From assembly GCA_963693315.1 (NCBI GenBank), contig OY856187.1, positions 112,321,746-112,385,745 of the forward strand: a stretch of 64,000 bases of DNA, read 5' to 3'. Under the pieces are notes generated by a model. It had not been told where the DNA came from, did no database searches, and worked only from the letters and a program-made list of their open reading frames with translations. How positions within the stretch are numbered: position 1 is the first letter of the stretch; each line of letters opens with the position of its first letter. The DNA is from Diogma glabrata. Taxonomy: Eukaryota > Arthropoda > Insecta > Diptera > Cylindrotomidae. This document shows positions 11,215 through 24,329 of the stretch, piece after piece. Position numbers and translations under genes: made by a program.

Positions 11215-12770
11215 AGTACTATCAATCCCCAATATTTCGAAAAAAAATATGTTTATTTGTTCAGGTTCACTTGGAATGCCCCATATACATTTAATTAATT
11301 TAGTTCTAGAAGAAATAAACTTTCACTTAAGCTACTAATTTTCTTGTATTAGCCATTAAACTAGATTCATCAAGCTCATTCAACGACAGTTTATTATTAA
11401 TGAAGCCTAAATCCTTCATCAAACTCGGAAAAAAGTATAACATCCCAATAAGAGGGAAGAAATACAACACGAGCAATTAACGCGTTTGCGTAAATCCAAC
11501 TCCTTCTACCTCCGAAATGGTTCTGAATGAAACGTATTATCTCCACAAACATTTGGCACCATACCATATATATATATATATGTATATATTCAAGGCTCAT
11601 TGATTATCCGTTCAGTCTTCATTTAAGGCTACTATGTATCTGCATCTTTTGAATATTGGCCTTAAAATTTTTAAAACCTGGTGGATTCAACACCTTGAAT
11701 GAAATAAACTAAGATAATACTGGCTCCGAGTAACAATAAACGTGCAGAATACTGCAAAAAAGCTAAATAATAATCAAAACGTTTTGGGAAAGGGATAATA
11801 ATTTGAAAAATTTAAATATAATAAACAGATGAAACAGGATTTAGGTTAGATACTCAATAAAGTTCATGGTGCGGGCAAGAAATCATGCAACGAAGACCAA
11901 GCTAGAAAACAGAAAAAAAACATCTTAAAATAAATAAAATAGTGTTAGAAATTAAAATTTGAAACTATGAAATTTAAAAATGAGGCAACAACAAGACATT
12001 AGGGACTTAAAAGAGTACATTAAGTGCTACTAAATAACATAAGCAAAGGAAAAAGAAGATATAGGATGTGATAAATCAAGCGAAGTTTGGACGATTCTAA
12101 AAAGGAACTTATATAAATTATGTACGGCTGGCGTCAGCAGTCTTATGATGAGGAGTAGTGTTGCAAATAATACATAATCTTCAATATTTCCATATTTACC
12201 AGATTTAAAATTCTGACGCACTGTAACTTGGCCTCCGTAGCCTCCATAAAGCAAGGTAAATTTTTATTATAACATGACTCACAATAACTTACTATTTAAT
12301 GGTAAAATGAGACTGTTTTATACGGAAAGAACACGTGATCCGTTAGATATAAGTTTACAATGCTTCAATCTTTTGACAGAAATATTGTGCGCATATTTTC
12401 ACGTCTTAGCAACATATCAAAACTGGCAACTAGAATTATAATAACAAACAACTTGTTTGTCTTTTTCTTGCAAATCTAACCCATCGCTTTTTACCTGCTA
12501 ATATTGTTTCAACAGATTCACATTGGATTATAATACTAAAAATTTGCTGCGTTGGAACATTAGTCGTTTGTTATCTCGAATAAATTTTGTCATAAACTAC
12601 TGCTTATTTCTTCACACCTCTTTTCAAATTTTTCATTTCATACTTAAAGGTTGATGACTGATTTTAGCAATTGAATATTCAAATTTCTATGAACACGTGT
12701 ATAAAAATCAGACATTTCATTTCCTATAGTGAATTGATATTTTTGCTATTGATATTTCACATTTGACTTT
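11215..12770. other. AT-rich stretch with no recognised gene
   Basis: There is a short TA run at 11567-11590. The minus-strand open frame at 12030-12254 begins MLYGGYGGQ but has no recognisable domain and no promoter that I can defend. Confidence 0.5.
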
Positions 12771-12771
12771 A

Positions 12772-13090
12772 GATATCACTAGCCAACAGTTAGATATCAC
12801 TAGCCAAGATGCTATCTTAGGCTTATGAGCTTAATTTAGTCAACAGTAGCACTCTTAATAATAGTTATGGAATATTTTTTGATGATCACACGCGATTGCT
12901 TGCTCAGTTAAAGAATTAACCTTCATATAATCTTATATCTGAACCTTAATCATTGGGGAAGACAGAATTTGACGTGAACAAAAATATTCCAATAACTGGA
13001 TTATTCGCAATCCAATTTTAGTTTTGTTCATGGATCTTTACTCTTATTCTATCATGAAATAATGTTCTTTGTCTTATTTTGTTATGTCAT
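12772..13090 (+). repeat. Dispersed repeat family D, copy 1
   Basis: This segment is clearly similar to 50246-50600 and, more weakly, to 32268-32475 and 58385-58575. Shared landmarks are GATATCACTAGCCAA near the start, a GTCAACRGTAGCACYCT block, GGAATATTTTTTGATGA, and the run CAATCCAATTTTAGTTTTGTT near the 3' side. The start is locally duplicated in this copy (GATATCACTAGCCAA occurs twice). It has no coding potential. It may be a SINE or MITE-like non-autonomous element. Confidence 0.75.
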
Positions 13091-14289
13091 AGGATGTATT
13101 ACTACACGTTATCCTTTCTTTAAAAAGAACACAAACAAAAATAAACAAAATAAATTGGTGTCCATCAACCTCCCAAAATGCATTTTGTTGTAGAACCTAG
13201 GCCTTAAAAGGTTTTTATTTGTTGTTGTAACGCTGTAATTCTTACTACACATCACATTTCGTTTATAATAAATCATAATGTCGTCTAGACAAATTAACGT
13301 CTAAAACATAAACGCTTGTTCATAATCCAACTAACTCAACACAACCTGTAATCCTACTTACCTACATTATATATTCTGACTTTAATTACTTAATCAACCG
13401 TAAACTATAATAACTTATATGACATTTAAGTGTAATCCAACGATCTTTAAATAAATCATCACAAAACACCATATTCTAAAATTTCTTAAATTCCGTTCAT
13501 AATTTTTGTTGATTAAAAATTAAAAAATATGAAAATATTTTTTGATTCAATTTGATAAACTTGTAAATTAGTTTCTTAAAACTTAATTAAAATTTCAACT
13601 CTCATTAAAAATATAAAGAAATGTTTCTTCTGTTCTTTCTTTTTCATTCGTTAATATTACAAACTCTTTCAACTCTTTTGAATAAATTAATTTAATTTTA
13701 TTATTTTCATTAATAATTTTTTTTTTCAAATTTCAAAACTTACAATAGAAAGAAAAAAAAAGTTAGAAAGAATACAAGAACCAGAACATTTTTGTTTTTT
13801 ATCTTATCAATTTTTAATTTTTTGACAAATTTCTTAGCACTTAAGAAGAAAGAAAATAAATGTTTTTTTTTTTTGTAACTTTTGTTTTCTCAAATATTTT
13901 AACTCAGTTTATCATCAACAGAATACAAATCGAAAATTGTTTTAGATTAAGTTTATGCTACCGAAGTTTGAAAGGATATCAAAGGAAATATCTTTATTTT
14001 ATTTAATTTGACAACACATTATGTTATTTAGGATGTTAGAAATTAGATTATGCTTGCCCTTCGTTGTTTGGATAAAAAATTATTGAAGTTGGAATTTAGT
14101 TGTTTTGATGATAAAGTTTTTGTTTCTTTAAGATGTGAATTGTGTTACTTTGCAAATACAATTGTTTAAACCTTTGATATATACAATTGTATAAGGAATG
14201 TGAACCGAGGATTACAGTTTATTATTATATTCTTAAGTTGGTTAAACTTAAATTGGAAGAAAGGTTAGTTTAGAATGGCCCTCCTAAGG
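13091..14289. other. AT-rich stretch with long A and T runs
   Basis: No gene or element was recognised. Bases 13500-13900 are especially rich in poly-T and poly-A runs. Confidence 0.5.
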
Positions 14290-15960
14290 ACGATAGCAGA
14301 GGTATGTAGTCATACCACATGAACAAAAAATTTTGTTCTTCAAACACTACCTTTTGGAAACCAGGTCCTTGCTTCTCAAGGATTCCCAAATGTCCCTGAT
14401 ATTCTTTTCGCAGACGTCAGTCAGATCATAAAAGGTGCGTACACCTAGAAACCTAAGTCTGGTGTTAGATAGATCAGGGCGCAAGCAGAAAATTTGAGAA
14501 ACGTTTTTTACTCCTCCTCGTATTCAAGCTGCAACAGTGGTCATGGCAGAAAATGCGTCTTCTGCTCGATGCTCGAAAAAACGCCAAGTTTATATATCTG
14601 CCATTTATTGAAATCAGTTGCTCTGACCTGGAGTGGTCTAGAGTAGGTTAGAGCTGCCTGGCAATCAAACAAGGGATGCTTACTGACTATCTTGTATTTG
14701 TGCGTGTATACGCCTCCTTTTGGAGTTTAGAAATTTGTACAAAACAAGAAATATACCCCATCTAGCCATGCTTGATGACACAAATCAGGAAGTGCCTTGC
14801 CGAGCGAGTTCATTGGCCTTCAAATACCCCGTTGGAGCAAAATGTTCTCAGGCAAGATGGATTTTGAACTGATCAGCCATCTCGTTAAGAGATGCCAGAC
14901 AACACATGTATGTTACTTTAATTAATTTTCCAGTCCTCTTTGGAAGGCATAGCAGTTGGAAAGCTAACGTCTTAGGATGTTTTCTTAAAGGAATAGTCTA
15001 TAGTCGAATGAATATTCCTTTTTCCAAAATAGAAAAGTGCCCTATACTCCTACAACTCCACATTCCGGTAGACTTCAGCCGTAACTGCCATCCTGCTGGC
15101 TAAAATATCGCTAGAATTAAGATAAAAGAGAATTTTTAGTGCTGCGGTACGCGTGCTTCCTAAATCTCCACTAAAACACAGTGATGTGACTCTCTTATTT
15201 TTCGTCAAGAGTTTCTGATCGACAATTTAATTAGGGCAGCCCAGCAAACCATAACCAACTAAAGTCGGATTGGTTGAGCTATCGAGCTTTTTATCCAGGG
15301 GACAACGTATGGGATTCAAGACCCCATCTTCGTCCAATAACACTTTTCCACGAATAAAGTGCTATGGTAGTTTTTTTACTCTTTTGAGAATGTTAAGTTT
15401 TCTTCTTAGTTTAAAATCCAGAATGAGCACAAAGTAATTGTACTTGTTAGTGTCACTTAGGTTGACTCCGTTGAGAGTTGGGAGGTCCACAAATCCACAT
15501 CAGTTTATTTATAGAGAATGCAAAAGCACTTTGGTTTAGATGCCATAAAGTAACGAGGGAACGATTACCGGAAGACGTCAGTAGCAACATCATTTGCATA
15601 AACGGTCACTCCAAAGTCAGGGTGATTAGTGATTCCTCCATTTCCAAATCTTCAATTGTTTGGGTGATTGCAACAGGACTAACAACCAGGCATTGTTAGA
15701 TCAATTATTTTGAATGCACAAAGAAATAACCCCAGCCGGTCCTACAGAATACAAGGACTTAAGGTTTAAAAAAAAAACACAAGATTTTGCCTGTGGTGAT
15801 GTTTTGTGGTAATGCCTCATGACCACAGGTATTTCCGAACAGCCCAGAAAATGCATTTCTAGCGAAAGCACTAAAGAACCAAAACCTTCCATTTTGCGAA
15901 GTCTTGATATCTCAGAGGTTCAATGGAATTTAATTACAGTAGTACATCTAGGCAACATTC
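14290..15960 (-). pseudogene. R1/Jockey-type LINE: RT, RNase H and C-terminus, decayed
   Basis: On the minus strand, from high to low coordinates, the parts are a degenerate RT palm (about 15900-15720), the RT box with YAND in place of YADD (about 15612-15571), LPTLNGVNLSDTNKY with LILDFKLRRKLNILKRVKKL (about 15490-15370), and a thumb remnant WGLESH (about 15335). An RNase H segment follows with SLNEMADQFKIHL and GYLKANELARQGTS (about 14905-14795). Last comes a C-terminal block LRPDLSNTRLRFLGVRTFYD (about 14490-14425). Many stops interrupt it. RNase H after RT places it among R1/I/LOA-like LINEs. Gene order is normal, only decayed. Confidence 0.75.
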
Positions 15961-16439
15961 TTGGCATTTTCACCTCATATTTATAAGTATTAAAGACTAC
16001 CCCTTAGGATTCCCAATCCACTACAACCCTAGTTTTGTTTGCATTTTTTAAAAGTTTCTTGCGCTTCTGAGGAGCAAACTGACTATTTTGCTTAAAAACG
16101 TTCATTTTAAGTGATTACGAGTAGGAACAAAGAATGCGGAGAAATCTTGATGGTCGGGATTGGTTCAACTATATTATTGCATTATAAGTTTGTCAAAAAA
16201 ATGTTGTCAAGTGTGTCAAAAGAAAGAATTTAATTTATTTATTTACCCAATTTTTTGGAAAAAAATAAAATTAATTTTTTGTACGACATGAAATTTTATT
16301 ATTATTATTGAGAATTATAAGTTAGTCAAAAAAATAATGTCAAAAGAATGATTTTCATTTTTTTATTTAGAAAAAAATAAAATTAAATATTTGTATTGGT
16401 GAGACTTCAGTTTCCGTCCGAATTTCTACATAATCGATT
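15961..16439. other. Unassigned AT-rich spacer
   Basis: I recognise nothing here. A short internal direct repeat (AAGTTTGTCAAAAAAATGTTGTC near 16187 and AAGTTAGTCAAAAAAATAATGTC near 16319) is the only structure seen. Confidence 0.4.
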
Positions 16440-17190
16440 TTCTCACAAACTATGAGTGCTCTCGACTTTAAATTTTTAGGATTGGGAATTTTGAAAAAAA
16501 AATCAATAATTATTAAATAAAAATCATATGAAAGCCAATTTTTTTCTCAAAAATAATTGATAAATAATAATTGTAATTTTCGAAAGCACAGTTTTCGAGT
16601 TATTTTCCAAAAATTTGAAAAATTTTCTTGCCTAACTTCCAACATTACAAAAGAAAAAAATTGGAAAAACTAACGATTATAGGAAATGTTGTAAATATTT
16701 AATAAAAACTATAGCAGTCAGCTCGTCATTTGAAATGTTCTTTGGAGGGGGGTTGGGAGTAGAAATTTTGAAAAAAAAAAAATTATTTTTGATCTTGACA
16801 AATGAGGTCTCATATGAAAGCTGAATTTATTTCTATTCCAAAACAATTTTTTTTGTAATTTTCGAAACCACAGTTTTCGACTTATTTTCAAAAATGTGAA
16901 AAAATGTTCCTGTCCTTCTCCCTTAACTTCGAACATTACAGAAGAAAAAAATTGAAAAAATTCACGTTTATAGGAAATGTAAAAACTTAATGACTACAAA
17001 TGGAATCTAAAGCGATCAGCTCATCATTTGAAATGTTATTTGGAGGGAATTGGGAGTAAACATTTTTAAAAAAAAACCCTGACGAGTAGGTGTCATACGA
17101 AAAGTGAATTTTTTCCTATTCCAAAATATTTTATTTTTCAAATTGCGAAACGTTTTTGATTTATTTCAAAAATTGTTTTTTGGGAAGAAG
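16440..17190. repeat. Degenerate tandem repeat of about 297 bp
   Basis: The block CATTTGAAATGTTCTTTGG at about 16727 returns as CATTTGAAATGTTATTTGG at about 17024, 297 bp later. Each is followed by TTGGGAGTA, a run of A and TCATATGAAAG- or TCATACGAAAAG-like sequence. An earlier partial unit starts near 16440. About two and a half units are visible. There is no coding capacity. Confidence 0.7.
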
Positions 17191-19603
17191 TGTTCTAGTA
17201 GATTGTTTTATACATGGAAAACTCGGCGAGCGAGTTATATTTGCAGTTGTTCGACTTTTTTGCTTTAAAATACATCGAAAAGGGTCTCTGTTTCAGATTT
17301 GAGGCTCGTTTTGCAAACCAAATTTCGTAGTTATAGATCAAACTGTGGTTTATAGAGTCTATGATGACTGTTTTGAAAAAAAGTGTCATAATATTGAGGA
17401 AAATCGAACAAATAGATTTTTTACAGTGACGGAAGCAGATTTTGAAGATTAAAGTTTAAAGTTTGCAAAAAATTTTTTAATACGAAATCAATTTTGCCTC
17501 CCATTAGTCATTCTATTTTAAGAAATATTTCACAAGAGTCTATGAACTGGCTCCATAAAAACTGTTTAAGTTGTATTTATTGCTAGCGGGATTATTTCCA
17601 ATTTCGTTGTTGGTTCTTTATTTTAAAGTGTTTCCTAAATTTTATTTATATAATTCAAGCATTCGAGCACTCGAGCTTTATGAGATTTTGACATGCATGT
17701 AGGGTGTGGATTTTTGAGTAGGAGTTTGGAGAAAGTTTTTATCAAATAGTCTTCTTTTTTCAACTTTAGACTAGTATAGTAGGGATTCTGTAACCTTTTT
17801 CTTGTTAAACTATTAGAAGTTGAATTACTTATAATAAAAAAAAATTATTATTTTTGCGTTTATTTTATATTGAGTAGATCATAGAAAAAGTATTCTTCGT
17901 ATTGGGGTTGAGAGATCAAGTTTTTTGGCTGTGCCAACAATTGCATGGTCAGTCAGTGTCGTATTAGGCGTATTATGTAATATTTTTCAGTGCCATGTTA
18001 GGCGTATTATTTAATAGACATCCAGGATTGCCTCAAGTGGTTTAGACAAAATTATTGTTTGTTCTTCACATCGAATAAAAATGATTGCAGTCCACTGCCA
18101 CTGTCAGGATTGGCTTCCTAATACACAACAAAATTTGTAAAATTTAAACACCTCTGCCATCAAAACATAGATCCATCCACAATCCATCAAAATATAGATG
18201 GTATCAATATCAATTGAATGTTTCTAATGTACAGCATTTTCTGAATGATTTTTGCGACGGTCTAGGGAAAAGAAATAATTTTATTAATTCTTTTAGCTAA
18301 TTGTCTTGTTGGTACCAATAATATGGGTTAAATTTGTGTAAAATACAACGAGCTGTTTAGTTAAAATAAAGGATTTTCCGCTTTCTTTCTACCTCCCACT
18401 CTTCAAGGATCCAAAAACTACTAATAAGTACAATGCTGGTGGCAACTCCTTAAAATTTTCTAAAATATGCTTCTCTAAAGCCTAAGCATGCTAAAATTCA
18501 ATTTAAAGAGAATTCAAGCTACAAAAAGTTCGAATATTCATCCAAGAACGCAGGCAAATATCACTTTTTGCTGATAAGTAATGATTGTTTTCAATTTTTG
18601 ATCTACGATTCCAACACAGAATATTCCTGTGCCTGCAATTGGCATACGAGTCAACGTAAGATATCCAATATCGTAAGATACTCCAATAAATTTATACATA
18701 CTGCAAATAGTTATAAAATATGCTCTCATCAACACTTCAGAGCACATGTTGTTGATGCGTAGATCATAAAGATTTGGTTGAGTTCAAATGAGTTAGATAA
18801 AATACACTAAATTCGCTTTTATGCACACAAATTTACGAGAATTCGTAAAACACTATAAGAGATCTAAAACAATTGTTGAAATAAGCTAAATGTTGAAGAC
18901 TATGTTCGTTGAAGTTTATAACAGAAAAGTTTTGATTTAATCTTTGAAAACTGATCTATTTTAAAGTTTAGTAAAAAACACCGTTTTTAGTGATGTATTT
19001 CTAAAGAAAGTATGTAATTGCAATTTTCCATAATTCTGCCAAAAATTTGTGCATCTTTCTCTGACTCCATTAATTGTCTGTTTTAAATATTTTATTCAAG
19101 AAATATTTTATCTTCTCGAAACAGAAAATAGTATCAATTGTTTGTGTAGAAACATAATTTTTTAATGAATACTAATCCTAGACACATTAATTTCATAAAA
19201 TTGTTCTTCACCAGCACTTCGTATGTCAGTTTGACCATTATTAAAATTCGTATAATTTCTGCCGTCACAATATTTCAATCAAACTAAATCTTGCTCTACA
19301 TTTGACGGATGACAGAGACAGATCCAACATGGAACACCTTTTAAGTACAGAAAATAGTAAAACTGGAACAAATCTAAAAATCAATCTTCATAAAACCTTG
19401 GTCAATTTGATTGTCCCTTGCATAATGAATTGTGCTAAAATTTACAAATGACTCTGCAGTTGTAGAACAATACAAATTTGGTTTTGTGCTCTGTATTTTT
19501 TTGTTCGTCAACCTTTTGCTTGAATCACGTTTCACATCAGACGAATCGTTTCAAACCATAAATGTTACAAATATTACAAGAATTGCAATATGAAAGCCGT
19601 GCC
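17191..19603. other. AT-rich stretch with no recognised gene
   Basis: Opposed short open frames at 17195-17389, 18538-18747 and 18568-18762 show no family motifs. Confidence 0.5.
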
Positions 19604-19694
19604 GTGTTCGATTTGACTGATTTAACTGAAACAACTGAAAAATTGTATGCAATTGTTGTTGTTTTTTCAGTTGTTTCAGTCAAATTGAACGCAC
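19604..19694. repeat. Strong 91-base hairpin
   Basis: ACTGAAACAACTGAAAAA at 19625-19642 is the exact complement of the inner right arm at 19663-19680, with a loop of about 20 bases. The pairing continues outward (GTGTTCGATTTGACT with AGTCAAATTGAACGCAC) after a 9-base bulge on the left. The overall size is that of a microRNA precursor, but a small MITE is equally possible. No expression evidence can be seen from sequence. Confidence 0.6.
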
Positions 19695-22600
19695 CTGAAG
19701 TAGCGAAAATATCCCAATTTTTATCACATTCCATTTCAAAACCAGTATTTGAAAAAAGTCTAAGCACATTTGAGAATCTATTAAAATTGATTTTTGACTG
19801 AAAAAAAAAATAATTTCACTTCCATTTCAGAAAGCGCCAACCAGTCGAAATCATATTTTATATTCAATGAATTTGCTAAATTTTGCAATTGAAAAGCTTT
19901 AGAATCCATTCAACATGACTTTTGATAATAGGCAAATGAATCAGGTTCAATAATCAACGCAAAACGTTTTTGAGGTGGAAAAAACATCTAAATTAGGTCA
20001 CATCTTAGGACCACTTTTTTAATTTATTCGACTCATGTCAGATCAGCTCTAAATTTCGTTTTTTGGCAGTGCCAGCACATTCATCAAGTACATATACTGC
20101 TTACAAGCACACTCCTCCAAACTGCATCCAAGTAAGTCCCCATCTTATGACCTTATTCCTTATCTAATAATATTAATAGTATTCTTAAAATCTTACCTCC
20201 ACTTTTATAACTTTAAATTTTTATAACGATACTACCAAATACTCATTTATCTCCCGCCAGTAACGGTCGACTGAAAGAAAAATACTGGGCTAATTTCAAA
20301 AATTTTATTCCTAAACATATGTTTTATGAGTGCGATGTCCCGATGGTGAAGGGATCGATAGATGATAGCTTAGGACATGTGATAATGAGTTGTTTATTTA
20401 CAATAAGAAAAATCAGACACTCGATCGTTTAATTGTAAGTAAGTAAAAAAAATCTTTAAGTGTGTCAAAATAATTATTTTCATTCGTTTCATGACCTGAA
20501 CCTGAAGCTCCAACACCTTCTTTTTTTTAAAAAAATTTTCGATTTCGAAACAGACGTTTTGTAATATCGAAATATATCACAAAACTGGTCTTGATTAATT
20601 TAACTGTTTTCCAAGAAATAAGTTTTATTAGCTCACCAAAAATGTTAACTGACTCAGTTTTTTAAACGCTTTGTTTTCCCACACTAATTTTACCAACAGA
20701 AACTCCTGTTTTGCATACAAAAATCGAAATTAATATTTCGACTTAAAAAATTCAATTGCTAATTTCCTACCTTTTCTTGAATACAAATCAATTGCTAATC
20801 AAAACAAACGAATCGCAAATGATTCTTCGAATAATAACTCAAATCATAGAAAATTATTCGAAAATGCAAAACACAAACAAATTGGAATTATAATCACGAT
20901 CTGATTCAATTGATTTATGATAAATTTAACCGAAATAAAAAAATTTAAAAACAAAAACCTAACATTTCACTATATGTACATATATCACTTTCATGGAATT
21001 GCAGAAATTTCGTGACATATCGAATAGGTGACTGTTTGGAAATTTTTTTAAAATTACTAAACAACAGCTATTCGTACTTTTATTGTTAGTTAAATTTATA
21101 TAATTAAATTTAATGAATGAATATTGATTTTAGAATTAGGTCAATTGATTTCAAAAGACTGAGTCGAATTAAAAACAGAATTACATAGAACATCGACACA
21201 AAAGTAAATTAGAATAATAGCATTATAATCGGAAACTTGTTGATGTGTTTTGTCAATGGGGGATTAAATAACAAACGACATTAAAAGAAATCGAAATTCA
21301 AATTGATTGATTAGAATTAAAAGACTACATTGAATGATGAAAATAACATAATTTGTATGGCACATCTAGGATATTGTAATAATATTGATTGGATTTCTGG
21401 AAAATAGTTTAAGTGTCATAAGAACTCCTTTAGCTTTTTTTGACGGATGACCATGATAATTTTTCAACTAGAAAAACTAACGAACTTGTTATGAAATTTG
21501 TCTTAGCTTGCGTTTACATCAACAATTTAGCTTAACAGTATTGAATAAATCTACCCTTCTTTACAAGACTTTTTTAAATTCTACTTTCCACGATTTTACA
21601 CAATCGCAATGAAATACAAAACAAAATTGTGCCTTAATACAAAACCTCAATTTCCCCTACACAATGGTTCTAAATTATTGGTTCTAAATTATATTGTGGG
21701 CGATAACGTAAAATTATAATTTAAATTAGACCGCGATAGTTTAGGTGGAATGTGATTATGTTAAATGAAAAATTTATTGCACACGAAACGCTGTATCGTG
21801 GATATAAAACCGAGTAAATAGAAGTAAAACTAGTTTTTGTAAATAAAGTTTTAAGTTTTTTAATGTAAATATCTTGTGTTTTATTTTTGACGCTGTGTTT
21901 ATACTAAAAATTTTTACCATCATAATAATAATTCCCGTAAAGAATTCAAGAAGTTTGTGCATCATTGTTATTATTATTTTGAATTAAAAAATCGCCAGGG
22001 TTGTTGGCACATCGATGGAAAATTATTGCTTAGTAAATCTTCTGTTTATTTATATATAAACATGAATCGCATCAACCCCATCATTTTTATTGCTTATTAA
22101 TAAATCTCGTTAGTCATATTCAACAATCGCCTGGTCCATCGGCGCATCGGTTTTTTTATTATGGTTTATTGCATTCTATAATTTAGTCCAGATGAACTGC
22201 TAAGTAATTGTTTTTTCGGCATGTAGAGTTGGATCCTTTACAACCAAAAGAGAGAAAATGATGATTTTATTTTTAGCAAATGAGTGGAACATTTTAATTT
22301 ATCTTTAAATGTATTAAATAGATTGAAATAATGTGTGACGGTCTTTTGGTTCCGCCGTATTTTTGAGACTCCAAGTTCTTTATTTGACTCATTTAAATCC
22401 GTTCTCTTTTGAAATTTTTTGCGTGCAATTCGACATTTGTACTGGATTGACGAAAAATATCTTAGAATTCATGGACTGAAGCTAGTTAGAAATTAAAATT
22501 ATCATGGCACGCAGTTCCTCTTATATTATTTATAGTAATTCCATTGTCAGTTTTGTACAGTGTCCTTTACATAGTCTCTTTGAAACAACACATATTTCAT

Positions 22601-23648
22601 CTGCACGAGTACCAAACAAGTTCTTATTGTTTTTGTAGCTGCAGTAAAGTTTTCAAAGCTATGACATTTATTTCGGCAACTGGAATACAATTTATCCTCT
22701 AGAACCCTAAGATATCATTTTGGTCAGTGACACCTCACTTCTATTGCCAGTGGTATGTGATTTCTCAAAAAACTCCAGCAAAACCAATCATGTTCCACAT
22801 CTAATGAATTCTACATATTACCGATAGTTTCTAAATGATGCATACAAATTTTTTTTTAATTTGCGCTAAATAAATTACATTATTAATATTTGTGCTGAAC
22901 GAATTATTCGATTATTTACCACATCCTAAAAAAATCGCCTTTTTGGAGAGAAAATTTTATAATTTCAAATTTTTTAAATTCAAATACAGTTTTTTACTCT
23001 CCGGATTGTGCGAAATTTGAAAAATGTTTTGAGTTTTCACATCCATCCAGCGTAACATGCATCATAAATAAGAAATGATTTGTTTCATTAAATTATACAA
23101 CATTCTAATACTTTCTTATCAGATATTTCCCAATCATGCTATGGTGAATCCAAGTTTCCGTTTTGGAGTAGAGAAAGTATCAAAACCCCAAAAAATATTT
23201 CAGTATCCTCTTATCCACACACCGCAACAGCTAATGGTATACTCTAGTTCCACATTTTACCGATTTTGTCATATTTAACATAAGATCGGATCATTATAAA
23301 TTGGATGTTTGCAATGAGTGAAATAAAAAAGACTTTCATTCCGATGGTAGGGATCAAAGCAATTTAATTTGTTTTTTTAATTTCAAGTTCAAATGGTTTC
23401 GACAAATTATTATGTCAAATCTCAAGCGAATTACGTCAAATCTCAAAAATATCTAGAAAATTCCAGTTAGATACGGGATTGTTTTTAGATGGACAAAATG
23501 TTTAGTTAAGGAAAAAACTGCATCAAGTTTTCAATGAAAAGTTTATCAAAAAAGTTAACAAACTGTTCTGGTTTCTGGTACACATTCAAAAGAGCGGTTT
23601 CCAGAATATGACAGTCAACTTTTTCTATACCCAATTTTCTAAGTAGAA
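19695..23648. other. AT-rich stretch with no recognised gene
   Basis: No protein similarity or element termini were seen. A small tandem duplication of TGGTTCTAAATTAT lies at about 21665-21692. Confidence 0.5.
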
Positions 23649-23780
23649 TCTATATATAAATACGCAAGCATAATTTTTGCGGTACAATTTTAAAATATTT
23701 GCTCCATCAAAAGTGTGGCAATATGAATATCGTAAGAAAGGTATTGAGTAGTAGATGTGCATAAAAATTCCCCTTTTTTT
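23649..23780 (+). mobile_element. Partial Helitron 5' end
   Basis: The sequence starts TCTATATATAAATACG directly after an A, as a Helitron 5' end should. It matches the first 125 or so bases of the complete copy at 23902, including GGTACAATTYTAAAATATTTG and CATCAAAAGTG. It has no 3' hairpin or CTAG of its own, so it is a truncated copy or a tandem duplicate of the 5' end. Confidence 0.65.
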
Positions 23781-23901
23781 TGAATTTTGAAGATGTTTTC
23801 ATGATAGTTTTTAAAATATGATAGTTTTGTTTTTTGAGTTTTTTGCTCGGTTATTTTGTTTTTTTTAAGTTATTTGTTTCACATTTCAAAATCAATCTAT
23901 A

Positions 23902-24141
23902 TCTATATATAAATACGTAAGCAATATTTTTGTGGTACAATTCTAAAATATTTGCCCCATCAAAAGTGGGGCAATATGTATATCGTTGGAAAGGTCTTGA
24001 GTAGTATATAAGTAGACAATTCAAAATCAATTATATCAATTAATCAAACTCTGAAATAATGTGTTGTAGCTATTTTGTTCTGAGGTCTTTTTACAATTTC
24101 TATTTACAATGGCCGAGTTTCGGCCACTGGGCAATTCCTAG
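23902..24141 (+). mobile_element. Non-autonomous Helitron, 240 bp, canonical ends
   Basis: The 5' end is TCTATATATAAATACG after an A at 23901. The 3' end is CTAG at 24138-24141 followed by T at 24142. A perfect 7-bp stem with a 3-base loop (TGGCCGA GTT TCGGCCA, 24110-24126) lies 11 bases before the CTAG. The 5' TC, subterminal hairpin, 3' CTRR and insertion between A and T are the defining Helitron signature. It has no coding capacity, so a helicase-encoding partner elsewhere would have moved it. Confidence 0.75.
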
Positions 24142-24329
24142 TCAAAATTATTGGATAAATAGGTAGACTAAAACTGAATGCATACTATATGTGCATATTA
24201 TATGTGTTTGAATTAAAATGCAATATTTAAAAATATACTTGATGCATACTTATAAATAGACGAAAGTCAAACATCATTCTGAAATTGATAATCCCCGATT
24301 AGACATTAGTTAGGCAAATTCAGAATTTA

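Noticed and set aside
12030..12254. Minus-strand frame starting MLYGGYGGQ, suggestive of a Gly/Tyr-rich secreted peptide
   Set aside because: Only the first nine residues look special; there is no signal peptide, no repeat continuation and no conserved motif.
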